The notes: generated by a model from the sequence alone, not told the origin. A DNA stretch of 64,000 nucleotides from Nanobdellota archaeon (GCA_021813435.1 JAKAKR010000014.1:34889-98888), one strand, 5' to 3'. Positions 39,546 to 49,633 are shown, counted from the stretch's first letter. Numbers and translations are program-made.

Positions 39546-40226
39546 TTAATGCTTATGCCCGCAACCGCAGGAATCATTCTCCGAGTCATCCCCTTCGCCG
39601 CATCCACAATCATCACCGCATGAATCATCGCCACAACCGCATGCTTCTTTCGGAGCATCAGCTGAGATATCAACAATCTTGATCTTGAATGTCAAATCCT
39701 TTCCTGCAAGCGGATGATTCATATCAAGCGTCACCTTATCCTTATCCATCTTGACAACCTTTGAAGGGATCTGCTGACCAGTCGGCGCCTGCAATACCAA
39801 GAATCCGCCGACCTTCAATTGCGACTTGATATGCTCAGGAATAACATTGAGCGGGAAATCCTTCTGCAATTCTGGATTAATATCGCCGTATGCTTCCTGT
39901 TTTGCGATCCGGAATGTCTTTTCCTCACCGACCTTCATATTGCGCACTGCGTCATCAAATCCCTTGATGACCTGCGCTGAGCCGACAACAAACTGTATAG
40001 GACCATTATTCTTTGAGGAGTCAAACTCCTCGCCATTGTCGAGTGTACCGGTGTATTCGACTGCGATATAATGCCCTTCCTTGACCAGACTAGGTTTTGC
40101 TGATGAATCTTTTGTGTCTTTTTTTGTTGGAGCCGCTTGTTTTTTTGCAAATTTCTCTATCTTCTTAACAGGAACAGCGTCTTTAGACACAGAACTTTTA
40201 GCTTTAGATTTTTCTTTCGTTGCCAT
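39546..40226 (-). CDS. FKBP-type peptidyl-prolyl isomerase with metal-binding tail
   Basis: 226 residues from ATG 40226 after GGTGAT. A Lys/Ser-rich N-terminal stretch (about 1-45) is unusual. The FKBP core follows: GHYIAVEYTGTLDNGEEFD, VIKGFDDAVRNMKVGEEKTF, an inserted IF chaperone domain, and MNHPLAGKDLTFKI. The tail CGCGDDSCGDDCGCGEGD plus CGCGHKH resembles SlyD metal-binding tails (nickel or zinc). It isomerises prolines and helps folding. A second FKBP without the tail is at 60492. Confidence 0.92.
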   Translation of the reverse strand: MATKEKSKAKSSVSKDAVPVKKIEKFAKKQAAPTKKDTKDSSAKPSLVKEGHYIAVEYTGTLDNGEEFDSSKNNGPIQFVVGSAQVIKGFDDAVRNMKVGEEKTFRIAKQEAYGDINPELQKDFPLNVIPEHIKSQLKVGGFLVLQAPTGQQIPSKVVKMDKDKVTLDMNHPLAGKDLTFKIKIVDISADAPKEACGCGDDSCGDDCGCGEGDDSENDSCGCGHKH

Positions 40227-40313
40227 AACATCACCTACCCGCACAGAATAATGGTGTATTTATAAATTTTAGGAAAGTAGGTCGGGTTATGATTTATCTC
40301 TGCTGTGCGGTAT

Positions 40314-40877
40314 TCAATTTTTACGGATGATTGCTACATACGAGTTTTTATCTATTTTATGCCCTGTTTTGTCTATGTTTGTATAGAATAATCCGATATT
40401 GCTGGTGATAAAGTCGATATGCGTCTTATTTATCTGTGATCTATCTGAAATGCTCCAGAGTACCTCTAGTTCTGCAGATGGCGGGATGAGTGTTTGGAGT
40501 TGGGGCAGTGTGTGTTTTTCAGGTGTTCGCGTTTCACCGATATATATCATACCATCCTTTTTTACAATGCGTACTGCTTCTTCGACAATCTCCTTTTTAG
40601 CGTGAACATAATACGCGCTTAATACATTATAGATATGTACTTCATCAACGCTACAGTCCTTGAGATTTATATTCGTGATGTCTGCTTTGAAATATTTGAC
40701 AAGATCCTTGATGCACTGATGCCTGTAGTTATACGTTCCCAATGCAAAAGCCCCTTCAGCCTCTTTTCCACGATCAAAACATAGATATATTGCGTTGGGG
40801 TTCAAATATGGCCCATACTCATTACCTGGAGGGCAATACCCCGGACCAAAATATGCTTTGATTAATTTATCACTCAT
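40314..40877 (-). CDS. Methyltransferase-like (Rossmann) protein
   Basis: 187 residues from ATG 40877 (MSDKLIKAYFGPGYCPPG), about 25 nt after a TATA-like TGATAAATA. YLCFDRGKEAEGAFALGTYN, FKADITNINLKDCSVDEVHI, VRIVKKDGMIYIGETRTPEK and YVAIIRKN fit the later strands of a class I methyltransferase, but the glycine-rich SAM loop is replaced by a degenerate one. Function uncertain. Confidence 0.5.
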   Translation of the reverse strand: MSDKLIKAYFGPGYCPPGNEYGPYLNPNAIYLCFDRGKEAEGAFALGTYNYRHQCIKDLVKYFKADITNINLKDCSVDEVHIYNVLSAYYVHAKKEIVEEAVRIVKKDGMIYIGETRTPEKHTLPQLQTLIPPSAELEVLWSISDRSQINKTHIDFITSNIGLFYTNIDKTGHKIDKNSYVAIIRKN

Positions 40878-40993
40878 GAAGGACGGTAATTTTGTGGTAT
40901 TTATCAATATTACGGATACTGCAAATCATATCACTAAAGAATACATTCAGATTAAAGAATGATAAAAAAATAAAAAAGAACGCTTAAGCGTAT

Positions 40994-41431
40994 TTATTTA
41001 CGCGCCTTCTCAATCTTGCCATGCAAGAGTGCATTGAGCGATTGGCTGTTGACCTTGATGACTTGCCATCTGATACCGGAAAGGTCTCCTTTGGTCTTGC
41101 CCATTTTTCCGCCGATGCACTCGATAACGACCTCATCGTGCTCATCAATGAGCTTTATTGCACCATCGCCTGGAGCAAATGCCGTGACCTGCTTTCCGTT
41201 CTTGATCAATTGGACACGGACGCACTTACGCATTGCTGAGTTCGGCTGCTTTGCCTCGATCTGCGTCTTTTCAAGGACTATCCCTGATGCCTGTGATGCA
41301 CCCTCGAGCGGGTCTGATCGCTTCTTGTAATTAGTGACGCGCTTGACAAACCATTTATCATTGTAGCGGAATTGCTTTCTTCGCTTGCTTAATTTTTTTG
41401 CACTGTTCAATCCTGATGATTTCTTGCTCAT
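40994..41431 (-). CDS. rps12: 30S ribosomal protein S12 (uS12)
   Basis: 145 residues. [20 protein letters not shown] and FAPGDGA are the decoding-site loops, with the conserved KPNSA-type segment. Basic N-terminal stretch [20 protein letters not shown]. Last gene of the RNA polymerase operon (41-49 kb). In most archaea S7 and the elongation factors follow; here the operon ends and an unrelated gene begins after 117 nt. Confidence 0.97.
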   Translation of the reverse strand: MSKKSSGLNSAKKLSKRRKQFRYNDKWFVKRVTNYKKRSDPLEGASQASGIVLEKTQIEAKQPNSAMRKCVRVQLIKNGKQVTAFAPGDGAIKLIDEHDEVVIECIGGKMGKTKGDLSGIRWQVIKVNSQSLNALLHGKIEKARK

Positions 41432-41494
41432 TTTTCCTCCAGTATCCTTGTTGAAATGTGTTTTTCGTGTTTAGTATATGCTTTCAAGGATGGA

Positions 41495-41944
41495 TTATAC
41501 CACCTTGATCTCTTCAATATCAAAATATTTTTTTACAATACCCTCATATGCCCGCAGGTTCTGCGCCCGCGCGCCGATGATAAGTCCCTTGGTCTTCTGA
41601 TCCGGGTCTGTGATGGTGACAATATGCCCGTCCTGTTTGATGTCCTGGACCTTGTACGGGTAGAGCAGGTTTGCGATGAATTTGACGATATCCGGATGAT
41701 ACTCAACAATCTTGATCTTACGCTGCAAAAGTCCTTCGACCCGGTGCAGGTTGGAAAGGTTTTTTCCGAGCGCCTTGAACATGTCACCTTCGAAAACCAC
41801 AAAGGTGAGCACCTCCTTCAAATAAAATGCGTCCTTGACCCGTGCATGCGTGATGTTCTCAAACAAATTGATGAGTTTAATCATCTCAACATCATACACG
41901 GTCTTTGTCGCACCGGATTTTTGCTTAAGCGTTATTTCAGGCAT
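41495..41944 (-). CDS. nusA: NusA-like transcription factor, KH domains
   Basis: 149 residues. Two KH domains: DAFYLKEVLTFVVFEGDMFK with ALGKNLSNLHRVEGLLQRKI, then VTITDPDQKTKGLIIGARAQ with the GARAQN GxxG loop. Archaeal NusA is just this RNA-binding core, lacking the bacterial N-terminal and S1 domains. It lies between the L30e-family gene and S12 as usual and probably acts on RNA polymerase pausing or termination. Confidence 0.93.
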   Translation of the reverse strand: MPEITLKQKSGATKTVYDVEMIKLINLFENITHARVKDAFYLKEVLTFVVFEGDMFKALGKNLSNLHRVEGLLQRKIKIVEYHPDIVKFIANLLYPYKVQDIKQDGHIVTITDPDQKTKGLIIGARAQNLRAYEGIVKKYFDIEEIKVV

Positions 41945-41960
41945 ACGTTGGACCTTTGCA

Positions 41961-42221
41961 TCACTTCTTCAATGCAAGAACCGATATTGAAAACGGTTTT
42001 TTACATACTGCGCCCAGTTCATCGTTCGGAACCTTGGTTGCAAGCACCTCGAAACCTGAAATCTTACTATATGCAGTGAGATCATCAAGCAGGTCCTTGG
42101 GACAGTTTGCTGCAATATATACCTTTGCGATAAGGCCTTTGCGTATATTCTTCAACACTTCATCCCTTCCAATAAGCAATTTTTCTGAAGTGATAGATTT
42201 TCGTATTTCTTCTTCGTACAT
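41961..42221 (-). CDS. rpl30e: Ribosomal protein L30e family (L7Ae-like)
   Basis: 86 residues, a little shorter than the usual 95-105. LLIGRDEVLKNIRKGLIAKV, YIAANCPKDLLDDL and the KVPNDELGAVCKKPFSISV block match L30e, which shares the L7Ae kink-turn fold. It sits between rpoA2 and nusA with gaps of about 15 nt, its standard place. Confidence 0.92.
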   Translation of the reverse strand: MYEEEIRKSITSEKLLIGRDEVLKNIRKGLIAKVYIAANCPKDLLDDLTAYSKISGFEVLATKVPNDELGAVCKKPFSISVLALKK

Positions 42222-42235
42222 TTTTACCTCAACGA

Positions 42236-43396
42236 TTAATTCTTCGCCTTCTTTCCAGTCTTGACCACAAGCTTGGGGATGCCCGTACCTGTAGGGACGA
42301 CCTGATTGATCATCACATTTTCAATGACACTGCGTAGGTAATCCGTCTCTCCGCTGATTGCAGAGTTGATGACGTGTTTGATGGGTGTCTCGAATGATGC
42401 GCGTGCAAGAACCGATGGCTTTTCCTTGACAATACCATAACGATTGATGCCAAGGACTGTTCCTGAGCCGCTCATAGTGTCTGCAACCAGCATGATGTGG
42501 CGGGGATCAACATTCAAACCCTGCTCATCAATGACTTTCAGCACTTCATTGATGATTGCCTGACGCGCTGCCTCGATGCCGAGCACCCGTTCAATCTCAA
42601 AGATGTCATTGGTCACTGTCTTATCAAAATTGACAAATTCAAGCTTTGCAACATCTTTAAGGTTTGATCCTGCAGTGACCACAATGTATTCATCGCCACG
42701 CTTGACCGGAAGCACCTGCGTGATGCCCTTGATCCCATTGATATAGACATCCTGGACCTTTTCCTTGAGCTTGTAAAGATTATTCAAATCATCCTCTTTG
42801 GAAGTGGACTTGAGCATGATGGTGTGATCATCATCCTTTGAAGGCCTGAATTGATACCCTTTCGGGAAACTTTTTTCAAGGACCTTGATGATCTGCCCGG
42901 GCTTGATATCAACACGTGCAAGCTTTTCTGCTTTAAGTGTCATACTCATCTGCGCTTCTGCAACATCAATACTGATTTCCTGGATATATTCGCGCAATGT
43001 TGTCTCCTTGATGCTCTCTGCGATCTTCTTGATATCTTTTCCTTCACTATACGGCTTTTTGAAATAGATCTGCATCATCTTAGTGGAGATCTCTGCGCGA
43101 CCATCAAGGACCTCGATGATTCGGGGAAGTCCAGTGGTGACGTTCATTTCAGAAACCCCTGCAAAGTGGAATGTGTTCAGCGTCATTTGCGTACTGGGCT
43201 CACCAATGGATTCTGCAGCGACAAGTCCGACGCTCTCTCCAGGCTCTGCAAGTGAATTCACATATTCCTCGCGTGCAAGTTCAAGCACTTTCTTGAGCTT
43301 TGATTCTGAGAATTTCTCCGGAACTGCTTCCTTGATATCCTCAATAATCCTCTTCGGGAGTTGATTCTCATATTCCTTGAATAATTTGCTTTCCAT
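42236..43396 (-). CDS. rpoA2: DNA-directed RNA polymerase subunit A''
   Basis: 386 residues. EPGESVGLVAAESIGEPSTQMTLNTFHFAG is the bridge/trigger-helix part of the largest subunit, and HVINSAISGETDYLRSVIEN the C-terminal clamp. Split from A' by 17 nt. It contributes the trigger loop to the catalytic centre. Normal archaeal length. Part of rpoH-rpoB2-rpoB1-rpoA1-rpoA2. Confidence 0.97.
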   Translation of the reverse strand: MESKLFKEYENQLPKRIIEDIKEAVPEKFSESKLKKVLELAREEYVNSLAEPGESVGLVAAESIGEPSTQMTLNTFHFAGVSEMNVTTGLPRIIEVLDGRAEISTKMMQIYFKKPYSEGKDIKKIAESIKETTLREYIQEISIDVAEAQMSMTLKAEKLARVDIKPGQIIKVLEKSFPKGYQFRPSKDDDHTIMLKSTSKEDDLNNLYKLKEKVQDVYINGIKGITQVLPVKRGDEYIVVTAGSNLKDVAKLEFVNFDKTVTNDIFEIERVLGIEAARQAIINEVLKVIDEQGLNVDPRHIMLVADTMSGSGTVLGINRYGIVKEKPSVLARASFETPIKHVINSAISGETDYLRSVIENVMINQVVPTGTGIPKLVVKTGKKAKN

Positions 43397-43413
43397 TTTG
43401 TTACACCCTTGAT

Positions 43414-46014
43414 TTAATCCTCTGCAAGGACCTTGTCGATGATCCTTTTGACATTGATGCGCCCATTCTCGCTCTTGGTGACATCGACACCATCCTCTCC
43501 ATACATGAACTGGATGATCTTATTGCTCGCGTCGCGGACCGTAAAGTCATTGTCGATCTTCAAGTCCTGCAATGCATTTGCAAGCCTGCGATAGAGGTAT
43601 CCTGATTTTGGAGTACGCAATGCAGTATCCATCAGGCTGTCTCTTCCTGTCATACTCATGAAGAAGAGTTCATGCGGTTTAAGGCCGTCCTTGAATCCTT
43701 CCTTGATGAATCCGCGCGCTGCAGGGCTTAAGTCATCTTTCTTGAATACTGAGAGTGTACGCTTATTATATCCCTTGCTGATACGTCCACCACGCATGGC
43801 CTGTTGCCCGACGCATGCAGACATCTGTGCAAGATTCAAAAGATTTCCTGCGCCGCCTGACTGGATCATGACCATGATCTCCCGGTCAGGATTTGCATTA
43901 TCTGCAACAATCTTACCTGAACGGTTACGCGCCTTGTTCAGCTTTTCAAGAATCTTGAGCTCAAGCGTCTCTTTCATGTTACGACCCGGAAGAGTCTCAA
44001 GTGTTCCTTCCTTATACTCTTTGATGAGTTGGTCGACTTCTGCATACGTCTGATCAATAATATCCTTGATCTTTTGCTTGATATCACTGGGGACATCAAT
44101 ATCTGCAATGCCTGTCGTGAACCCGGTAAATGCAAGGACTGCGTTTCCCAACCTGAATATTCGGCCTAAGAATTCAGAGGCAAAATCAGGACCATACTGC
44201 TTATAGATTGTCCTGAGCAGTAATCCTTGTCCTTCACCAAGATTTGCATTATCCAGAACACCGGATTTGAGATGTCCCTTCTCGATCTTGACTATTGCAT
44301 CCGGATCTTCCTTATTCTCCTTATACTTCTTGCTGTATCCTGTAAAATTGAAATCCTTTGGGAGAAGTACAGAAATGACATCTCTTCCAGTCACAATCTC
44401 CTTGTCCGGCAATCGTGAGAATTCAGTGATGCCGATACTGGAAAGCAAGTCTATTGCCTCTTCACGCGTGAGCTTGAAATCCTTTTTGGAAAGGACAAAC
44501 ATTCCTGTCTGCGCGTCCTTATTGCATCCGATAATACTTAAGCCGTAACGTGGGCTGATGATCTGTGTCGGGACATGCATGAGGATTTCTGCCTCAGCGC
44601 GCGCCTCTTCAGTCTGCGGGATATGCAGGTTCATCTCGTCACCGTCAAAGTCTGCGTTGTACGGCTCGCAAACACAGGGGTTAAGCCTGAATGTGAGTCC
44701 GGGCAGGACTTTAATCTTATGGCACATCATACTCATGCGGTGCAGTGAAGGCTGACGGTTGAAGATTGCAATATCACCATCCATAAGGTGCCTCTCGACA
44801 ATAAAGCCAGGCTGGATCTCTTCAAGGAGCTGCTCTTTGGTTTCACTGGTGATGCGCTTGCGCTTACCATCAGGTCTAATCACATAGTTTGCGCCAGGAT
44901 AATTTTCCGGGCCGCGCGAGACATACTGCTTCAAGTATTCCATATTCCATTCAGTGACCCGTTCAGGAACAGTGAGCTTCATTGCAATGATCTTTGGGAC
45001 ACCAACCTCATTGATCTCAAGCTTCGGGTCAGGACTGATGACTGTACGTGCAGAGAAGTTGACACGCTTACCGGCAAGGTTATGCCTGATGCGTCCTTCC
45101 TTACTCTTGATACGCGCAGTGAGTGTCTTGAGCGGCTGGCCTGAACGATGACGTGCAGGCGGAAGCTGTGATACCTCGTTATCGAAAAATGTCGTGATAT
45201 GGTACTGGAGGAGATCCCATAAGTCTTCAATAATGATTTCTGGCGCTCCGGCATTGATGTTTTCGAACAATCGTTGGTTGATTCTGACAATATCACCGAG
45301 CTTATGCGTCAAGTCATCTTCTGAACGCTCGCCGCTCTCTAATGTTATGGAGGGGCGCATTGTCACTGAAGGGATGGGCATGACTGTAAGGATAGTCCAT
45401 TCTGGTCGCAGTGCAGCAGGGTTGACTCCGAAGACTTTGAGATCATCATCAGGGACTTTTTCAAGTCGCATGCGCACTTCGATAGGTGAGACTTTCTTTT
45501 CCTCTTCCATGAATGTGGTTGGTTTCTCAAGATGGATCTTGAACTGCTTTGCCTTGCAATACGGGCATTGGTTGACTGTCTTTAGTTCGACAATAATCTC
45601 TTTAATCTTGTCGCGTCGCGCATTAAGACCGCCTTCAAGCTCTGCATGATCCAAATCTTCCATGCATTTGTCAATCTTCTGCTTCGGGATAAGGATTCTG
45701 CCGCAATCCCTGCAGGTGCATCGCAAGAGGTCATAGATGAGCGAAATGAACTTGATATGGACGACTGGTCGTGCAAGTTCCATGTACCCAAAGTGTCCAG
45801 GACATTCCTTGAGTTTTGAGCCGCAGGTCTTGCATTTGAGTCCAGGATCAATGACGCCAAGCCGGATATCCATGAGTCCACCATCGACAGGATATCCTTC
45901 CTTATCATATAATTCCGGGGTTACGATTTTTGCAGATGCCATCTCTTTGATGGCCTTTGGGCTCATGAACCCGAATTCGATCCGGTCAACCCGTTTATGA
46001 ATATAGTCTTCCAT
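43414..46014 (-). CDS. rpoA1: DNA-directed RNA polymerase subunit A'
   Basis: 866 residues. Starts with KRVDRIEFGFMSPKAIKEMA. Zinc-binding cysteines CKTCGSKLKECPGHFG and CRDCGRILIP follow. The active site is YNADFDGDEMNLHIPQ (three catalytic Asp binding Mg). QMSACVGQQAMRGGRISKGY near the end is the conserved funnel region. It ends just before the A'' split. Core catalytic subunit. Confidence 0.98.
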   Translation of the reverse strand: MEDYIHKRVDRIEFGFMSPKAIKEMASAKIVTPELYDKEGYPVDGGLMDIRLGVIDPGLKCKTCGSKLKECPGHFGYMELARPVVHIKFISLIYDLLRCTCRDCGRILIPKQKIDKCMEDLDHAELEGGLNARRDKIKEIIVELKTVNQCPYCKAKQFKIHLEKPTTFMEEEKKVSPIEVRMRLEKVPDDDLKVFGVNPAALRPEWTILTVMPIPSVTMRPSITLESGERSEDDLTHKLGDIVRINQRLFENINAGAPEIIIEDLWDLLQYHITTFFDNEVSQLPPARHRSGQPLKTLTARIKSKEGRIRHNLAGKRVNFSARTVISPDPKLEINEVGVPKIIAMKLTVPERVTEWNMEYLKQYVSRGPENYPGANYVIRPDGKRKRITSETKEQLLEEIQPGFIVERHLMDGDIAIFNRQPSLHRMSMMCHKIKVLPGLTFRLNPCVCEPYNADFDGDEMNLHIPQTEEARAEAEILMHVPTQIISPRYGLSIIGCNKDAQTGMFVLSKKDFKLTREEAIDLLSSIGITEFSRLPDKEIVTGRDVISVLLPKDFNFTGYSKKYKENKEDPDAIVKIEKGHLKSGVLDNANLGEGQGLLLRTIYKQYGPDFASEFLGRIFRLGNAVLAFTGFTTGIADIDVPSDIKQKIKDIIDQTYAEVDQLIKEYKEGTLETLPGRNMKETLELKILEKLNKARNRSGKIVADNANPDREIMVMIQSGGAGNLLNLAQMSACVGQQAMRGGRISKGYNKRTLSVFKKDDLSPAARGFIKEGFKDGLKPHELFFMSMTGRDSLMDTALRTPKSGYLYRRLANALQDLKIDNDFTVRDASNKIIQFMYGEDGVDVTKSENGRINVKRIIDKVLAED

Positions 46015-46025
46015 TTTTTTGCACC

Positions 46026-47831
46026 TTATTCGTATTCGCTCTTCAATAACATTTTTGGATAAATGCCGAATGATTTCAATTCATCCATGAATAATTTGAA
46101 TGCATAGCTGAGTTCGACATTATTGATCTCGACATTATCGCCGCAGATAGGACAATAGGATTTGTTCTTGCGTGAATCATAGACGCCGATCATGCCGCAT
46201 TTCTCGCAGATAGGAACTACAGTCTTGTCAGAATCGAATCGTTCCTTAAGGAGCAGGCTTGCGCCATGCGCAACAAAAGTATCCTTCTCCATTTCTCCCA
46301 GTCGCAATCCTCCTTCCTTAGCGCGTCCCTCTGTAGGCTGGCGGGTAAGAAGCTGGATCGGTCCGCGTGCACGCGAGTGGACCTTATTTGCGACCATGTG
46401 TTTTAATCGTTGATAGTACATGTTTCCGATATAGATGCGTGCAGTGTATGCTCTTCCAGTGATTGCAGAGTACATGACTTCAGTTCCGTCCTCCTTGAAT
46501 CCGAGCGATTCCAGGGCTGCGCGCAAATCAGACTCTTTTTCAGAGCCGAATGTTGTTCCATCAATATATCGTCCTTCAAGTGCGCCGACTTTTCCACCAA
46601 TCATTTCAATGAGGTGCGCAACAGTCATACGCTTCGGCAGGCCGTGCGGGTTAAAAATGATGTCCGGGCGCATGCCGTTCTCTGAGAATGGGATGTCCTG
46701 CTCTGGGACAACCATGCCAATGACTCCTTTCTGTCCATGACGTGAAATGAATTTGTCCCCGATCTCTGGGATGCGCTGCTCGCGCAGTCGTACTTGGATG
46801 AGGCGATTTCCTTCCTCATTTTCTGAGAGAAGAACCAAGTCAACGACTCCTTTCTCTCCATGCTCGAGTGCCATGGAGCTTTCACGTCTGATATTACTGG
46901 TCAAATTGTATTCATCTCCGGAATTGAGGAATCGGGGCGGGCTGGTCTTTCCGATGATGACATCACCCTCCTTCACTTTTGATTCTGCAGAGACAATGCC
47001 GTCCTCTTCGAGGAATCGATAATCCTTTTCAGTGCGATAACCCTTCACATCCTTGTTCGGAACAACAATCTCATCCATAAGACCGCCCGGATAGCGGAGC
47101 TCTTCAGAGACGACTGGCCTAAAATATGTGCTGCGGCCAAGTCCGCGATCAACAGATCCACGGTTGATGACAACAGCATCCTCCATATTGTACCCGTCAT
47201 AGGGCATGACTGCAATCACGACGTTCTGTCCTGAGGGATGCTGCTCATAATTGGAAATATCGTGCATGATAGTCTTGACAATCGGGACCTGCGGATAATG
47301 GAGCAAGTTGACATCCATGTCAATCCTGTTGAAAAAATTCGTTGCGTAAAATCCTACTGCCTGTTTCTGGTTCTTTGAACCCTGGGAGAGACGGACGCCC
47401 TGGTTGAACTGGCCGAAAGGAATAAGGCTCGTACAAAGACCAAGAATGTCAAGAGGGCTGATCTCCAGATGTGTATGCTCTGCCGTGAGATCCTCTTCAG
47501 TAAATGCGATATATGCGTTTTCCTCTTCAGCAGGATCAAGATACTCGATGATTCCCTGCTTGATAAGGTCAGTCCAGGATATCTCGTTTTTCTGCAATTG
47601 CTCAAGATGTTTTGCAGTAATCGTGGATTTTGCGTCCTTAACTACGATTACCGGCCTGATGGTTCTTCCCCGTGATGTTTCGACAAAGACCTGATCAGTA
47701 TCTTCCTGATACAGGATGTTCATCTCAAGCGGGAATTTTCCCTCGCGGCGCTGCGCGATGATATCCTCGCTGAATTTTTTTCCGTCAGTAACGGTTCCAA
47801 TGAATTTATTGTCCATAAACACTTCGACCAT
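46026..47831 (-). CDS. rpoB1: DNA-directed RNA polymerase subunit B'
   Basis: 601 residues from ATG 47831 with GGTGA before it; the track uses GTG 47840. Carries the C-terminal half of the second-largest subunit: MPYDGYNMEDAVVINRGSVD, DKFISRHGQKGVIGMVVP, MTVAHLIEMIGGKVGALEGR, and the zinc ribbon CEKCGMIGVYD ... YCPICGD. Split from B'' by about 30 nt, as in many euryarchaea and DPANN lineages. Confidence 0.97.
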   Translation of the reverse strand: MVEVFMDNKFIGTVTDGKKFSEDIIAQRREGKFPLEMNILYQEDTDQVFVETSRGRTIRPVIVVKDAKSTITAKHLEQLQKNEISWTDLIKQGIIEYLDPAEEENAYIAFTEEDLTAEHTHLEISPLDILGLCTSLIPFGQFNQGVRLSQGSKNQKQAVGFYATNFFNRIDMDVNLLHYPQVPIVKTIMHDISNYEQHPSGQNVVIAVMPYDGYNMEDAVVINRGSVDRGLGRSTYFRPVVSEELRYPGGLMDEIVVPNKDVKGYRTEKDYRFLEEDGIVSAESKVKEGDVIIGKTSPPRFLNSGDEYNLTSNIRRESSMALEHGEKGVVDLVLLSENEEGNRLIQVRLREQRIPEIGDKFISRHGQKGVIGMVVPEQDIPFSENGMRPDIIFNPHGLPKRMTVAHLIEMIGGKVGALEGRYIDGTTFGSEKESDLRAALESLGFKEDGTEVMYSAITGRAYTARIYIGNMYYQRLKHMVANKVHSRARGPIQLLTRQPTEGRAKEGGLRLGEMEKDTFVAHGASLLLKERFDSDKTVVPICEKCGMIGVYDSRKNKSYCPICGDNVEINNVELSYAFKLFMDELKSFGIYPKMLLKSEYE

Positions 47832-47861
47832 TTTTTTCACCTTGAAGCATAATGTTTCTGA

Positions 47862-49349
47862 TTATTGTTTTGCAATCTCCAATCCCAGACCCTTGAGTCC
47901 GCGAAGCACTGCTTCCTCATCGACTTCCTGAGTAATGCTGGAAAGCAAAGCAAGATTCTTGCGCAATCCGATGTTTGTACCTTCAGGAGTCTCTGCAGGG
48001 CATAACCGTCCGAGATGCGTCGGATGGAGTGTACGTGCTTCGAAATTTTCCTGTGACGCACTTAGCGGGCTGATCACTCGTTGCAATGTGGACTGGACCT
48101 GCAGGTAATTGAGCCGTTCCATACGCTGGCTGATACCTTTCCTGCCGCCGACCCATGAGCCGGTTGCCATGCTGCTGTAAATGCGCTGTGTCAGGAGTTT
48201 ATCACGGATAATGACCTTCAGGTTTGGGAATTTTCCACGCTTGACAATGCGTTGGAAATTATAGAGCATATCGCCGATAAGTATCTTCAGGTTTGCGCGG
48301 ACAAGATCTGCAAGAAGATCGCCAGACATCTTGAGCCGCTTATTCATGTAGTGGTCCTTGTCATCTTCAGGCAGGGATCCATTAGCGACCAGAAGATATT
48401 TCTTGATCATCTTGCACAGGTTCTGCGCCTTTGCATTGCGGAATTGCTCTTCAAGACCGATATGCGGGAGCAGGTACTTGTCAAGAATCTCCCGGGTGCG
48501 TTCCATACGGATCTCCTTGGTCTGGGTGATACCGATTTTCTTTGCGATATAATCGACGGCATCATCAGCGGTCTTGATGTCGACAAATTCATACAGGTTG
48601 ATGAAAACTTCAGAGCTTTCCTCAAGCGCGATGAGTCGCATGATCTCCTCATCCTTGACAATGCCAAGTGCCTTGATGACTGCGATAATAGGAATCTTCT
48701 TGACACGGGTAAATGAGAGATTGATGATCTCGTCTTTCTGCTTCTCGATGAGATGGGGAATCTTGTAGGATCCGCGTTCAGAAAATATTTTTCCCTCGTG
48801 GGTGTTTTTTGCGCCGCTCGATTTGGTGACGAGGAACTTGTTTGCCGCAAGGTCTTCGATCTTGACGAGCGCCTTTTCAGTCCCGTTGATGATGAAATAT
48901 CCCCCGGGATCATTCGGGTCCTCGCCCTTCTCGATGAGTTCGTCTTTGGAGAGTCCGTTCAAGTGGCAATACTTCGACTTGAGCATGATCGGGATGTGGC
49001 CGATCTGTGTGCGGAATGCTTCACGCTGCACACCATTGATGTGGCTTGAGATCTCGATGAATACCGGTGCAGAATATGAGAGTTTGCGCAGGCGCGCTTC
49101 GACAGGGTAGATGACCCGTTTTGAACCGTCGGCTTCAGTGATCTCAGGCTTTGTGATTGAGATCTTGTCCAGAACAATCTTGTATTCCTCGACATTGCTC
49201 GGGATGATGGTTGGCTCGATAGTCTTGTTCTCTTCGATGATGCGCTGCAATTCGACGTCGATGAAATTATTGAATGATTTGATGTCTGCGCTGATCATCG
49301 TGTTTTCTTCGAAATATTTTTTGATGAGTATTTTAGCGTATTCAGTCAT
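47862..49349 (-). CDS. rpoB2: DNA-directed RNA polymerase subunit B''
   Basis: 495 residues, the N-terminal half of the second-largest subunit. GYFIINGTEKALVKIEDLAA, the DKDHYMNKRLKMSGDLLADL stretch, WVGGRKGISQRMERLNYLQV and THLGRLCPAETPEGTNIGLR are landmarks. It forms the lobe and protrusion. It is preceded by rpoH (14-nt gap). Confidence 0.97.
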   Translation of the reverse strand: MTEYAKILIKKYFEENTMISADIKSFNNFIDVELQRIIEENKTIEPTIIPSNVEEYKIVLDKISITKPEITEADGSKRVIYPVEARLRKLSYSAPVFIEISSHINGVQREAFRTQIGHIPIMLKSKYCHLNGLSKDELIEKGEDPNDPGGYFIINGTEKALVKIEDLAANKFLVTKSSGAKNTHEGKIFSERGSYKIPHLIEKQKDEIINLSFTRVKKIPIIAVIKALGIVKDEEIMRLIALEESSEVFINLYEFVDIKTADDAVDYIAKKIGITQTKEIRMERTREILDKYLLPHIGLEEQFRNAKAQNLCKMIKKYLLVANGSLPEDDKDHYMNKRLKMSGDLLADLVRANLKILIGDMLYNFQRIVKRGKFPNLKVIIRDKLLTQRIYSSMATGSWVGGRKGISQRMERLNYLQVQSTLQRVISPLSASQENFEARTLHPTHLGRLCPAETPEGTNIGLRKNLALLSSITQEVDEEAVLRGLKGLGLEIAKQ

Positions 49350-49363
49350 AGTTTCACCTGCAT

Positions 49364-49633
49364 CTATTGGATCTCGATCACCACGCGGTAAAAGACAGTC
49401 TTGCCTGCAGTCTGGCTTTCACGGGTAATCTTGATTAAATCCCCGGGCGCTGCCTCGAGCGTATAGAGCGCGGGATCATTGATGGATATCTTCGGGAAAT
49501 CCTTGAGGTCTGCAGCGTATTTCTCAAGGACGCGTTTCTTTTCTGCCTCTGAACATTTCTCGTGTTTGGGGACAAAAACATGATTTTTGATTTCTATCTG
49601 TTCTTTTGATCTGGTCTTTTTTTTCCTTGCCAT
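49364..49633 (-). CDS. rpoH: DNA-directed RNA polymerase subunit H (Rpb5)
   Basis: 89 residues. KNHVFVPKHEKCSEAEKKRV, FPKISINDPALYTLEAAPGD, IKITRESQTAGKTVFYRVV match the archaeal Rpb5 core. A Lys/Arg start is extra. It heads the polymerase operon; the tRNA-Lys gene begins just upstream (49656) on the same strand. It sits at the downstream DNA jaw of the enzyme. Confidence 0.95.
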   Translation of the reverse strand: MARKKKTRSKEQIEIKNHVFVPKHEKCSEAEKKRVLEKYAADLKDFPKISINDPALYTLEAAPGDLIKITRESQTAGKTVFYRVVIEIQ

